In this document: positions 42,377 through 51,730 of the stretch, one piece after another | Position numbering within the stretch: position 1 is the stretch's first letter | Layout: every line of letters starts with the position of its first letter | DNA from: RGIG5612 sp045598285 | Lineage (GTDB): Bacteria; Bacillota; Clostridia; Lachnospirales; Lachnospiraceae | Direction of reading: 5' to 3' | Assembly: GCA_045598285.1 (NCBI GenBank) | Contig: JAZLLU010000036.1 | Span: 1-64,000, forward strand | Length of the DNA: 64,000 nt | Notes under the pieces: generated by a model | Databases searched by the model: none | Seen by the model: only the letters and a program-made list of their open reading frames with translations | Told to the model about the DNA's origin: nothing | Program-made: the position numbers and the translations under genes

Positions 42377-42622
42377 ATGGAATTAAAAAAATACAGAAAT
42401 AAAATAGATAAAATAGATAAAAAGATTGAAACACTTTTAGATAAGCGTCTTAAACTTTGTAAGGAAATTGGAGATTATAAAAAAGAAAACAATCTCGAAG
42501 TATTAGATCAAAATAGAGAAGATGCAATCTTGTCAAAAATAGATAACAGCAATTTAGAACACAAAGAAGCAATAAAAGAAATCTATAAAGAGATTTTTGA
42601 TGAGGGGAAAAAGGTTCAATAA
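42377..42622 (+). CDS. Chorismate mutase type II-like protein
   Basis: 81 residues, helical, with RNKIDKIDKKIETLLDKRLKLCKEIGDYKKEN, the AroQ helix 1 pattern (Arg, Lys and the hydrophobic heptads). Chorismate to prephenate is the expected reaction, but it sits in an operon with U32 protein genes and not with aromatic biosynthesis genes. ATG 42377 follows AAAGGAGA. The stop overlaps the U32 start (TAATG). Confidence 0.75.
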   Translation: MELKKYRNKIDKIDKKIETLLDKRLKLCKEIGDYKKENNLEVLDQNREDAILSKIDNSNLEHKEAIKEIYKEIFDEGKKVQ

Positions 42623-44112
42623 TGAAACCTGAAATCTTAGCACCAGCAGGTACATATAAAGCGCTCGAAGCAGCGATAAAAGCGGGCGCCGACGCAGTTT
42701 ATGTGGGCGGAAGTTTATTTAGTGCGCGAGCTTTTGCGGGGAACTTTGATGAAGAAACGTTAATCAAGGGAATAAAATATTGTCATCTATTTGATAAGAA
42801 GCTTTATTTGGCAGTTAATACTTTGCTTAAACCTTTAGAAATTGAGGCGGTAGCACAATATATTAAACCATTTTATGAAAATGGATTAGATGCAGTAATA
42901 GTACAAGATGTTGGCGTTGCAAAAGTTTTAAGAGAAAAGTTCCCAGATATTAAACTTCATGCCAGCACGCAAATGAGCATCACATCTTCTTACGGAGCAA
43001 AGTTCTTAAAGGAACTTGGGTTTTCAAGGATAGTTCCTGCCAGAGAACTTTCACTTTCTGAAATCAAATCAATAAAAGAAAAAGTAGACATTGAAATAGA
43101 AAGTTTCGTTCATGGAGCGATGTGCTTTGCATATTCTGGAAAATGTTTATTTAGTTCATTTGCAGGCGGAAGAAGTGGAAATAGAGGTCGATGTGCACAG
43201 CCTTGCAGACAATGCTACGAAGTATCTGATGTAGAAAGAACCGACAAAAGTTTGGTTGTAAAAGAATATGTAATGAGTCTTAAGGACATGTGTACACTAG
43301 AAATTTTGCCAAACCTAATTGATGCAGGTATTGAATCTTTTAAGATTGAAGGCAGAATGAAAAATCCTTCATATGTTGCAGCAACGGTGGCAGCTTATGT
43401 AAAAGCAAGGAATATGTATCTTGAATGTAAATGGGATGAAAAAGAAATAGCATTAATGGTTGAAGAGATGCAAGATATATACAACCGTGGCGGATTTAGT
43501 AAAGGATATTACTTTGAAGAAAAAGGCCTTGATATGCTAGCCACAAAAAGACCAAATCACCAAGGATTAAAAATTGGAACAGTTGAAAAAGTTGCGCCGC
43601 CACATGTAACGATAAAATTAGAAAAAGACTTAAATGAAAAAGATGTTTTAGAAATAATAGATGCAGGCGTTGAATTAACTAGCAATCAAAATGCCAATGC
43701 AGGTCAAAGCATAATCTTAAATGGAAAAGAATTCAAAAAAATAAATCCAGGGATGGAAATTTTTAGAACAAGAAATAATAGATTGCTAAGCGAAATTGAA
43801 GAAGAAATAATTAAGCCAGAAAAAAATATAAAAGTTAGTGCGCATATAAAAGCAATTGTAGGAAGCCCTATTGAAATAACAATCGAAGGCATTAAAACAA
43901 TTGGAAATATTGTTGAAAAAGCGAAAAATGCACCAACTGAAAAAGAAACACTTATACAAAAAATGTATAAGAGCACAGGAACAAATATCAAATTTGAAAA
44001 TATAGAATGTGAAATTAGCGATAATGCATTCGTTCAAATGAGCGCATTTAATGAGCTAAGAAGAAAAGCTGTAGAAAATTTTAAGGAAGATAAAATAAAT
44101 AAGGCAAAATGA
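42622..44112 (+). CDS. U32 family peptidase / RlhA-like, N-terminal part of a split gene
   Basis: 496 residues. PEILAPAGTYKALEAAIKAGADAVYVGG and the signature-type SFVHGAMCFAYSGKCLFSSFAGGRSGNRGRCAQPCRQCY identify U32, with Fe-S cysteines in the last part. In U32 proteins of this class it acts in rRNA hydroxylation (RlhA) or collagen-type proteolysis. The following gene overlaps by ATGA and continues as the C-terminal domain that many clostridial U32 proteins carry on the same chain. Confidence 0.9.
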   Translation: MKPEILAPAGTYKALEAAIKAGADAVYVGGSLFSARAFAGNFDEETLIKGIKYCHLFDKKLYLAVNTLLKPLEIEAVAQYIKPFYENGLDAVIVQDVGVAKVLREKFPDIKLHASTQMSITSSYGAKFLKELGFSRIVPARELSLSEIKSIKEKVDIEIESFVHGAMCFAYSGKCLFSSFAGGRSGNRGRCAQPCRQCYEVSDVERTDKSLVVKEYVMSLKDMCTLEILPNLIDAGIESFKIEGRMKNPSYVAATVAAYVKARNMYLECKWDEKEIALMVEEMQDIYNRGGFSKGYYFEEKGLDMLATKRPNHQGLKIGTVEKVAPPHVTIKLEKDLNEKDVLEIIDAGVELTSNQNANAGQSIILNGKEFKKINPGMEIFRTRNNRLLSEIEEEIIKPEKNIKVSAHIKAIVGSPIEITIEGIKTIGNIVEKAKNAPTEKETLIQKMYKSTGTNIKFENIECEISDNAFVQMSAFNELRRKAVENFKEDKINKAK

Positions 44113-44885
44113 AAAATATTATTGCGAGAGTAAAAACTAAAGAACAATTTAATGTGGTGATTAGTTTTGATGGGATTAATACCATTATTGGTTCGAATGC
44201 GGTTTTTTCTTTAATGTGCGATAGAATGGATAAAGAATTTTTCTTAAGCCTACCTGATGTTGCCAGAGAAAACAAATTAAAACAAGTTGAAGCAGATATA
44301 AATAAGGCTAAAGAAAATGAAATCGGACTATTAATAAAAAATATTGATGAACTTGCTATGGTTAAGGAAATGAATTTTAAAGGCAAACTTATAGCAGATT
44401 CATTTCTTTATGCATACAACGACGAAGCATATAAATTTTACAGAGAATTATATCCAAGTATGAACTTTGTCTTAAGTGATGAACTTTCAGATAAAGAACT
44501 TGAAAGCATAAAAGAAGTTCCTAAAGAAAATTTGTTTTATAAAGCTTACGGTTATCAGCAATTAATGATAACAAACCAATGCATGAATAGAAATTATTGG
44601 GGATGCTTAAAGCCGCTTCTTAAATTTAAGGATGATAAAAATAATGAGTTTTATATTTCCAGCGAGTGCGGATATTGCTACGACATTGTTTATAATGGAC
44701 AGCCAACAAATATGTTAGACAAAATAGAAAACGTAGATTTTGAAAATATTCTTTTAGACTTTACAATTGAAACTGCTAAAGAAACAAAGAAAATTATTGA
44801 AATAGCGCTTAAGGCAGCGAAACATGAACAAATAACATTAGAAGATAAATTTACGAGAGGACATCATTTAAAGAGTGTTGATTAA
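44109..44885 (+). CDS. C-terminal U32-associated domain encoded separately
   Basis: 258 residues. The body looks like the second barrel-type half of long clostridial U32 proteins, and it ends with FTRGHHLKSVD, close to the YTRGH ending of those proteins. Clustered cysteines (ECGYCYD, GCLKP, CMNRNYWGC) could bind a Fe-S cluster. The ATGA overlap suggests translational coupling of two halves, so a heterodimer may replace the one-chain form. Confidence 0.7.
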   Translation: MKNIIARVKTKEQFNVVISFDGINTIIGSNAVFSLMCDRMDKEFFLSLPDVARENKLKQVEADINKAKENEIGLLIKNIDELAMVKEMNFKGKLIADSFLYAYNDEAYKFYRELYPSMNFVLSDELSDKELESIKEVPKENLFYKAYGYQQLMITNQCMNRNYWGCLKPLLKFKDDKNNEFYISSECGYCYDIVYNGQPTNMLDKIENVDFENILLDFTIETAKETKKIIEIALKAAKHEQITLEDKFTRGHHLKSVD

Positions 44886-46287
44886 AGTCTTAAACAAACA
44901 AGATGAATATAGCGCTTACCATATCGCAAAAGCGTTTTACCCGAATGAAGAAATTGAAGTTGTTCAAGATCAAGCTGGTAAGGAACTTCGTGATATTTAT
45001 TTAGAATTAAAAGAAAGAAGCAAAATGGATATGCCTTGGGGCATGCTTACAGGAATTAGACCAACTAAAATCGCATGGAAATGGATAGAAGAAAATCCCA
45101 AGGAAAATTTTTCTAGTATAGAAGAACAAAAGCAAAGTTTTGCAAAATGGCTTTATGAAAATAAGTTTGTTAGTGAAGAAAAGGCTAAGCTTGCTTTTGA
45201 TATAGCAATTAAAGAGAAAAAACTTGTATCAAAACCTTGGGTAAATGCATACGAAAAGCCGTATGCGCTTTATATTGGAATTCCTTTTTGCCCGAGCATT
45301 TGCAAATATTGTTCTTTTTCAAGTGGCAGTATTTTAAGTTATAAAGACCAAGTTGATTTGTATCTTAAAGCATTAAAAAAAGAATTGGATGCTATATCGA
45401 AAATGATGATTGATAAAGATGATAGGCCTAAACTTCCAACAGCAATTTACGTTGGCGGTGGAACACCAACATCCTTAAATGAAAAACAATTAGAAGATTT
45501 GATTTATTATATCTTTGATAAATTTGTTCTTAAATGCGCAGCTCAGGAATTTACTGTTGAGGCAGGAAGACCAGATAGTATCACAAAAGAAAAATTAGAA
45601 ATTCTTAAAAAATTTGGAGTTAATAGAATTTCTATTAATCCTCAGTCTATGCAACAAAAAACTCTTGATGCAATAGGCAGAGCACATAGCGTAGAAGATG
45701 TAATAGAAAAATTTAAGATAGCCAGAGAACTTAAATTCGATAATATAAATATGGATTTAATTATGGGATTAGAAGGTGAAGACTTAAAAGATGTAGAAGA
45801 TACATTAACACAAATAAATGAGTTGAATCCAGAAAGTCTGACGGTTCATTCTTTGGCAGTAAAACGGTTTTCTAAAATTGGAATTGAAAATAAATTTGGT
45901 AAGAAGCTAAGTATAACAGATTTTAGCTTAGTGCAAGAGATGATAGAAAAAGCAGCACAAGTTGCAAAAGATATGGAAATGGAGCCATATTATTTATATC
46001 GTCAAAAAAATATTGCGGGAAATTTTGAAAATGTTGGATATGCCAAAGAAAATAAAGAATGTTTATATAATGTTTTGATTATGGAGGAACTCCAAAGTAT
46101 AATTGCTGTAGGGGCAGGGGCATCCACCAAAATAGTTTTAGATAAACGAATCCCAAATCCGTATAGACAAAATAGACAAGAAACGACTATTCTTAGATGT
46201 GAAAACGTTAGCGATATTAAAAATTATATCGAGCGCGTGGATGAAATGATAGAAAGAAAAAGAGAGTTGTTGGAGATAGCAAAATGA
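44875..46287 (+). CDS. hemZ: HemZ/HemW-like radical SAM protein
   Basis: 470 residues. After about 130 residues typical of HemZ, the radical SAM site is FCPSICKYCSF (CxxxCxxC), followed by YVGGGTPTSL and NINMDLIMGLEGED. Family members are oxygen-independent coproporphyrinogen dehydrogenases or heme chaperones (HemW); the biochemical role of HemZ is not firmly settled. GTG start at 44875 overlaps the upstream stop. ATGA overlap with nrdG. Confidence 0.85.
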   Translation: MLIKVLNKQDEYSAYHIAKAFYPNEEIEVVQDQAGKELRDIYLELKERSKMDMPWGMLTGIRPTKIAWKWIEENPKENFSSIEEQKQSFAKWLYENKFVSEEKAKLAFDIAIKEKKLVSKPWVNAYEKPYALYIGIPFCPSICKYCSFSSGSILSYKDQVDLYLKALKKELDAISKMMIDKDDRPKLPTAIYVGGGTPTSLNEKQLEDLIYYIFDKFVLKCAAQEFTVEAGRPDSITKEKLEILKKFGVNRISINPQSMQQKTLDAIGRAHSVEDVIEKFKIARELKFDNINMDLIMGLEGEDLKDVEDTLTQINELNPESLTVHSLAVKRFSKIGIENKFGKKLSITDFSLVQEMIEKAAQVAKDMEMEPYYLYRQKNIAGNFENVGYAKENKECLYNVLIMEELQSIIAVGAGASTKIVLDKRIPNPYRQNRQETTILRCENVSDIKNYIERVDEMIERKRELLEIAK

Positions 46288-46967
46288 AAATTCATGGACT
46301 TCAAAAAATGACATTGTTAGATTATCCGGGAAAGGTTGCTTGCACAGTTTTTTTAGCAGGCTGTGATTTTAGATGTCCATTTTGTCATAATTCGGAACTT
46401 ATTACTGGGCAAGCCGAAGTGATTATGGAAGAAGGAGAACTTCTCGATTTTTTAAGGAAACGTCAAGGCGTTTTAGAAGGCGTAGCAATCACGGGTGGTG
46501 AGCCGCTTCTTCGAAAAGATATAAAAGAACTTTTGATTTCTATTAAAGAATTAGGTTATCCAGTTAAACTTGATACAAACGGGAATCATCCAGAGGTATT
46601 AAAAGAACTTGTTAACGAAGGGCTTGTTTCATATGTCGCAATGGATGTTAAAAATTCAAAAGAAAGATATGCTCAGACAATAGGGCTTGAACAGTTTGAT
46701 ATAACAAATGTAGATGAAAGTATAAACTTTTTATTAAACTCAAATATAGATTATGAATTTAGAACAACAGTCTTAAAAGAACTTCATGATGAAAGCTCTT
46801 TTGAAGGGATAGCAAGTTGGATTAAAGGCGCAAAGAATTATTATATCCAAAACTTTGTGGATCGAGACACTGTTGTTTTTGAAGGTCTGCATGGATTCGA
46901 TGAAGAGAAATTAAAAAAGTTTTCTGAAATAGTTGCGCCACATGTAGAGAATGTAGGGATTAGATAA
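46284..46967 (+). CDS. nrdG: Anaerobic ribonucleotide reductase-activating-type radical SAM protein
   Basis: 227 residues. GCDFRCPFCHN is the radical SAM CxxxCxxC; LLDYPGKVACTVFLAG and GITGGEPLL-like AITGGEPLLRKDI are NrdG/PflA-type motifs. It makes the glycyl radical on NrdD (encoded 8 kb downstream) or on another glycyl radical enzyme. In this NrdG subtype (about 230 residues) the partner cannot be fixed from sequence alone. Confidence 0.8.
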   Translation: MKIHGLQKMTLLDYPGKVACTVFLAGCDFRCPFCHNSELITGQAEVIMEEGELLDFLRKRQGVLEGVAITGGEPLLRKDIKELLISIKELGYPVKLDTNGNHPEVLKELVNEGLVSYVAMDVKNSKERYAQTIGLEQFDITNVDESINFLLNSNIDYEFRTTVLKELHDESSFEGIASWIKGAKNYYIQNFVDRDTVVFEGLHGFDEEKLKKFSEIVAPHVENVGIR

Positions 46968-47065
46968 TTATTATATGAGAACTTATAAGTTCGGATTTCA
47001 TATGAAATAATTAAGAATTGACCAAATCAAAGTAATAATGATTTATAAGGAGATAGATAAACATA

Positions 47066-47692
47066 ATGTACAAATATGATATTCCTTATCCCCAAAAAGA
47101 CCAATATGCATTGTTGTATAAAGACGTACCAATAAATGTGGCAAAAAGCATTACATACCTAAAATCAAAAATGAAAGCTCATAGGGATGAAATTGGCGCA
47201 GAAGAAGCTGATACCTATACTATAGTTACGCCTGATTGGGATGTCGTTTATACGCATACATTTCAAGTAGGAGAAAAAGGAAATAGCAAAGTTCCTTACG
47301 TTGTTAGTACCAAACCGACGATAAACTACAAAACAGTATATTTGTATGAGCAAGGTGGACCACTTACGGAAATTAAACAGGATAAAGGACATATTATCTC
47401 GTACGATGCTATCTGTGATGAAGAGGAAAACATCATTACAGACCTAAATCTTTTGAGAATACTATCTAAATATTTATATAAGGCTGGTTGGATAGAACCG
47501 GGTCAACCATATATTCCACCTATTGAAGTGATGGTTACTCGAAGAGCACTTGTCAGCATGGCAACATATAAGCCTACTAACAAAGAGGATTTCGTGAATC
47601 TAGCTGGTTGTGGAGAAAAGATGTACATCAAATGTGGAGATAGATTTATTTCTCTAATCAAAGAATACATTGAAAAAGAAGACAAACAATAG
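47066..47692 (+). CDS. HRDC-domain protein, first gene of a putative defence cassette
   Basis: 208 residues. The C-terminal about 65 residues (VTRRALVSMATYKPTNKEDFVNLAGCGEKMYIKCGDRF) match the HRDC nucleic-acid-binding fold of RecQ and RNase D. The N-terminal 140 residues are unknown. It lacks helicase or nuclease motifs, so it would be a DNA/RNA-binding partner. AAGGAG precedes the ATG. The next gene begins 68 bp later. Confidence 0.6.
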   Translation: MYKYDIPYPQKDQYALLYKDVPINVAKSITYLKSKMKAHRDEIGAEEADTYTIVTPDWDVVYTHTFQVGEKGNSKVPYVVSTKPTINYKTVYLYEQGGPLTEIKQDKGHIISYDAICDEEENIITDLNLLRILSKYLYKAGWIEPGQPYIPPIEVMVTRRALVSMATYKPTNKEDFVNLAGCGEKMYIKCGDRFISLIKEYIEKEDKQ

Positions 47693-47760
47693 AATTGTAG
47701 AAAGCAAAAAGGAATATATACAAAACAAGAAATATAATATAAGTATTTCATATAATTGAT

Positions 47761-49233
47761 ATGTCAAAAGGTCCAAAGATAAACTATAAAAAGGATAGAA
47801 GATTTACAACACGTGATAATTTAGGAATAGAAGGCGCAGGAGCTAGCTTACAGGCCGAACTTTGCCCACTGGTTAATACGGTAACTCCACGTGCGTTTTA
47901 TTGGATTTTTATGGTCTGGAATTATTATGATTTTTATCAAAATTCTGGAGTGGATAAAGATAAATGGAACGTTGATTATTTTGATAAGGATTTTCTGAAG
48001 AAAAACGACTATTACTTTGTTCTAGGAAACCTACTGAATGAAGGGTCCGACCGACAGAATCTAGTAGGGATTGATAATACAGGAAATGATATTTCAAATA
48101 ATAAAAAAGGGCCCTATGCTTACAATCGAAATTATTTCAAGACACGATATGGTGGAATGCAGTATTACAATGCTGGTTGTTTAACCCTTGGCTATATTAC
48201 AGATCGTGACGCTGAAGGTAATGAGTTTAAATTCCCCAGACTTACCGAAGAAGAAGGCAAGCCTCTTGCATTAGCTTTTGAAAAAGTAATCAAGGACACG
48301 AGATATTTTAAAGAGTACAGATTGAAAGATACAGCAATCCCTAGGGATGTTCTTGAAGAATTGGGGAAAATAGTATCTTTAGATTTGAAATCGTTTGACG
48401 AATGCAAATCCATTCTTCGGAATAGTCTTTTTGATCCCAAGAGGACCATTCTGTTTGATAATACAAATCTGATTGCATCAGCTGATTATATTAAGTTCCT
48501 TGTGAAAGAACATGGATTGGACAGTCCTAATGCTAAGCGGATGCGCGAAATATTATTTGAGTATTATTCTCCTAGTGGAAATAAAAAGCCATATCCAGAT
48601 GAATTAAGACAAGTAGTCCAGGGCTGGGAATGTGTTATGGGAAGACAGTATCTTGTTGTTGGTATTGAACTTATCTGGAAATATCTGGTTGGGGTTTTGG
48701 TGAAACCACTCACAATAGAAGATTGGATAAACACGGCAATCAACGAGGCTGTATGGAGTTGGGATATAAATGAAAAACTATGCAAGTATATAAATGAATG
48801 CAAATTTTCATTTCCTGAAAGGGAAGATTTAATCAGTCAAGGATACCGTGAATCTAAAAATATCTCAAAGAATGTTGAAAACGGAATAAAAATCCTTATA
48901 TCTATGTACAACTGGTTTTTGAACAGAAAAGACTTAGATGATCATTTGCTTAAAATTGGAGATGAAGAAATATCAATAAATACACTCATTTCGCTAGTCG
49001 AAAGATATCGTGATTGTCCCGTACATGAATTCGTTTCTTATATCATGGCTAACTGGATAATAAAAAGACACCAATGGGTTGCTTTTAACAAAATGGTCCA
49101 AGGTAGGGATGGATATTACTTTGAATATAATGACGGGCTATTTTCTTCAAAAGGAATAATGCCTTCTCCTAATTTTCAAGGAATCAGGCTGATTCAGTTG
49201 ATGCAGGTCATGAAAGATTTGGGTATGGTGTAA
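47761..49233 (+). CDS. Unknown protein, second gene of the HRDC-PLD cassette
   Basis: 490 residues, no membrane helix, no signal peptide, and no family I know. A middle part holds NTNLIASADYIKFLVKEHGLDSPNAKRMREILFEYYSPSGNKKPYPDELRQ, and later WNKMVQ-like hydrophobic repeats; mostly helical. No Shine-Dalgarno before the ATG; TATAAT lies at 47751-47756, four bases before it. The gene ends 4 bp before the PLD gene, so the two must be co-translated. A target- or partner-recognition subunit is the simplest guess. Confidence 0.6.
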   Translation: MSKGPKINYKKDRRFTTRDNLGIEGAGASLQAELCPLVNTVTPRAFYWIFMVWNYYDFYQNSGVDKDKWNVDYFDKDFLKKNDYYFVLGNLLNEGSDRQNLVGIDNTGNDISNNKKGPYAYNRNYFKTRYGGMQYYNAGCLTLGYITDRDAEGNEFKFPRLTEEEGKPLALAFEKVIKDTRYFKEYRLKDTAIPRDVLEELGKIVSLDLKSFDECKSILRNSLFDPKRTILFDNTNLIASADYIKFLVKEHGLDSPNAKRMREILFEYYSPSGNKKPYPDELRQVVQGWECVMGRQYLVVGIELIWKYLVGVLVKPLTIEDWINTAINEAVWSWDINEKLCKYINECKFSFPEREDLISQGYRESKNISKNVENGIKILISMYNWFLNRKDLDDHLLKIGDEEISINTLISLVERYRDCPVHEFVSYIMANWIIKRHQWVAFNKMVQGRDGYYFEYNDGLFSSKGIMPSPNFQGIRLIQLMQVMKDLGMV

Positions 49234-49237
49234 ATCA

Positions 49238-51718
49238 ATGTATGAATGGCTACTTGATAAACTGAACGAGTGTAAAGGATACGAGATCGCATTTATGACG
49301 ACGTTTAATTTTGATGTCGAATTTTTCGAGCGTTCAGTTTTAAGCATACTGTATTCAAATGAAATAAAAAATGTTTCTGTATTTGTTGATTCGGAAGAAC
49401 TATCAAAAGCTTTTTCTAGAGTTGAATTTACATCAATGGGCCAAAAATATGTGGTAAATCCGATAAGGATAAAAAGTTCATTTCACCCTAAACTGATTTT
49501 GCTGCTTGGGCCAGCTGGAGCTGCGATGTTTGTCGCCAGCGCAAATCTTACCGTTTCGGGATATTACCAGAATAATGAAATATTTAACTATTATGTATTA
49601 GACGAAAACCATCCGGAAAATATAGGGCTGATTTATGATGCATATCAATTTTTTAAGAGCATAAACAATCTGTCTTATGGTCTTGATGAGGTTCTCTTTG
49701 AGAAGGCGAATAATTATAAGTATCTTCAAAAAAAACCAGAACCAAGTCAAGAATGTAGGTTGATCCATAATTTTGAAACTCCAATCATTAACCAACTCCA
49801 GGATTTTATTGAAGATGTCAAATACATTGATATAGCAGTTCCTTATTATGACAATGTGTTGAGTGCATTAAAAGAGATACAAATGATTTTCCCCAAAGCC
49901 ATAGTCAGGACTTATATTCAAAATAATTCTTGTCGGGTACATCTTGATAAGTTGATGGATATACTTCCTGAAGAGCAGGTAATTGGTTTTACTGGTTTTT
50001 ATGGTGGCTCTAAATCTTTCTATCATGGAAAAGTAATCAGGTTTGTGACTGCTGATGAATCATATATTTTGTATGGGAGCGCTAACTGCACTAAGGCAGC
50101 TTTATTAGAAACACATGAATTGGGAGGAAATGTCGAATGTGACATTCTTGAAAAAGGGAGCGCCAATGAATTTGATTATTTCTTTGATATGTTTGAAAAA
50201 GATGATAGAGAGTTATCTTGTGTACCGTTAGAGTATTCAACTGAAAAGAAGAATAATAATTACTTTTTTAAATATGGAATTCTAAAAGATGTACTTACTC
50301 TATATGTAGGATATGAAAAATATCCTGATATTCAATCTATCGAGTTAGAGAATGATTCTCTCAAGTGGAGAATACAAGATGATGAAATCATAATTACTTT
50401 GGAACCAGAGTCCTGGTTAAGTGAAAAAATACTCACTTTAACCATAAAAGCTGATTCAACAGAAACAGTAAACTGTTGGTTCATAAATCCGGAAATTCTG
50501 GAAATTAACAGAAATCGGGAAAAAATAGGCACAATTTACAATGTGAATCTTGATTCAACAGATCGTTTTATTGAAGATCGGAAAGCCATTATTGAGGCTT
50601 TCTGTTTAGGCGCGTCAGAATATAAAAAAATGATCGATGTGTATCGCATAGTAGAGCAAGAGGAAGAACCGGATGGGGAAGAATTAGAAGAGGGAATAAT
50701 CAATTATATTGTCCCGCCTGCAAACATAATTGAAGAATACAATAAATATGAATATGCAAAAAAACTTATGCCATTGTTTGTTGAACGATTCTTAAGACTA
50801 AATTACTGTGGAACAAACGATGTTGAAAAAAAGACAAAAACATCGACGGAAACAGTGGTAAACTCTGCGTCCCGCAAGGCCACTACAGACGAAATTGCAT
50901 TTAGCCGATTCGTGAAAACCCGAGTCAGAAATATGACAGATGAATATGCCCAAATGCTTGCATATGATCATTACCTTGCAAGGGTCAATGTCCTGATAGA
51001 TATTTTTGATTACTATACCATACGTGAAAAAGTAGATGGAATGTTTGACTTTGAATATGTCGTCGACACTAAGTATCGTCTGATTGAACAATTGTTAAAG
51101 AAAAATTATGAGGAGGACAATCAAGATATAATTACTGAAACAATAATTTTAGTATTACAAAATGCACTGGAAAATCAGTATATTTTGAAAAATCATGTTG
51201 ATACCAATCGAATGATTTCATATGATTTTGAAAAAGTGCTTGATATTATTGATGATAAATATGATATTAGGGAATCATATCAGCAGTTTTTACCGTCTAT
51301 TGTTGAGCGAATCAATTTTTTGAAAAATAATGCTATTGATGTTCAATCTGCTGAGCGTTACATTGAAAATCTATTTTCCTATAAACCGAAAGAGAGAGTA
51401 TTTCAAATAATATCTTCCGACTATGGGAACTGTGATTTTACAGAAAATGAAAACAGTCTTCAGGTAATAACGTCTACTACTAATCCATCTTCATGTTTTA
51501 GATTGCGTGAAAATTCAGCGCGGGAAGTTAGAAAATTGCACAAAAAAACTGGCTGGCCTAAAGAGTTAATAATATCAATAGATAATAACAAGATATATGG
51601 CAAACCTACGCTAGACCCTATAAGCATAATAGAATTTACAATTGATTTTGAAAAGAATATAGTAAAAAGAACTCTTTTGAGAGAATCAGGGAATATAATA
51701 AAAGAATATATAAGATAA
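49238..51718 (+). CDS. Tandem phospholipase D-type nuclease, third gene of the cassette
   Basis: 826 residues. Two HKD half-sites: H83-x-K85 (SFHPKLILL, with SANLT after it) and H263-x-K265 (FYHGKVIRF, with GSANCTKAALL after it), the pair expected of a PLD nuclease. The region about 320-826 has no motif I know; it could recognise DNA or partners. It resembles PLD nucleases in DISARM and other defence loci, but no helicase or methylase is nearby. Codon use includes more CTA, CTG and CGG than nearby housekeeping genes, hinting at transfer. Confidence 0.7.
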   Translation: MYEWLLDKLNECKGYEIAFMTTFNFDVEFFERSVLSILYSNEIKNVSVFVDSEELSKAFSRVEFTSMGQKYVVNPIRIKSSFHPKLILLLGPAGAAMFVASANLTVSGYYQNNEIFNYYVLDENHPENIGLIYDAYQFFKSINNLSYGLDEVLFEKANNYKYLQKKPEPSQECRLIHNFETPIINQLQDFIEDVKYIDIAVPYYDNVLSALKEIQMIFPKAIVRTYIQNNSCRVHLDKLMDILPEEQVIGFTGFYGGSKSFYHGKVIRFVTADESYILYGSANCTKAALLETHELGGNVECDILEKGSANEFDYFFDMFEKDDRELSCVPLEYSTEKKNNNYFFKYGILKDVLTLYVGYEKYPDIQSIELENDSLKWRIQDDEIIITLEPESWLSEKILTLTIKADSTETVNCWFINPEILEINRNREKIGTIYNVNLDSTDRFIEDRKAIIEAFCLGASEYKKMIDVYRIVEQEEEPDGEELEEGIINYIVPPANIIEEYNKYEYAKKLMPLFVERFLRLNYCGTNDVEKKTKTSTETVVNSASRKATTDEIAFSRFVKTRVRNMTDEYAQMLAYDHYLARVNVLIDIFDYYTIREKVDGMFDFEYVVDTKYRLIEQLLKKNYEEDNQDIITETIILVLQNALENQYILKNHVDTNRMISYDFEKVLDIIDDKYDIRESYQQFLPSIVERINFLKNNAIDVQSAERYIENLFSYKPKERVFQIISSDYGNCDFTENENSLQVITSTTNPSSCFRLRENSAREVRKLHKKTGWPKELIISIDNNKIYGKPTLDPISIIEFTIDFEKNIVKRTLLRESGNIIKEYIR

Positions 51719-51730
51719 AAGGAGAAGGAT

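Noticed and set aside
47751..47763. Leaderless start of the 490-residue gene
   Set aside because: TATAAT is four bases from the ATG, slightly too close, and no -35 box is seen; translational coupling or an unseen start is as likely.
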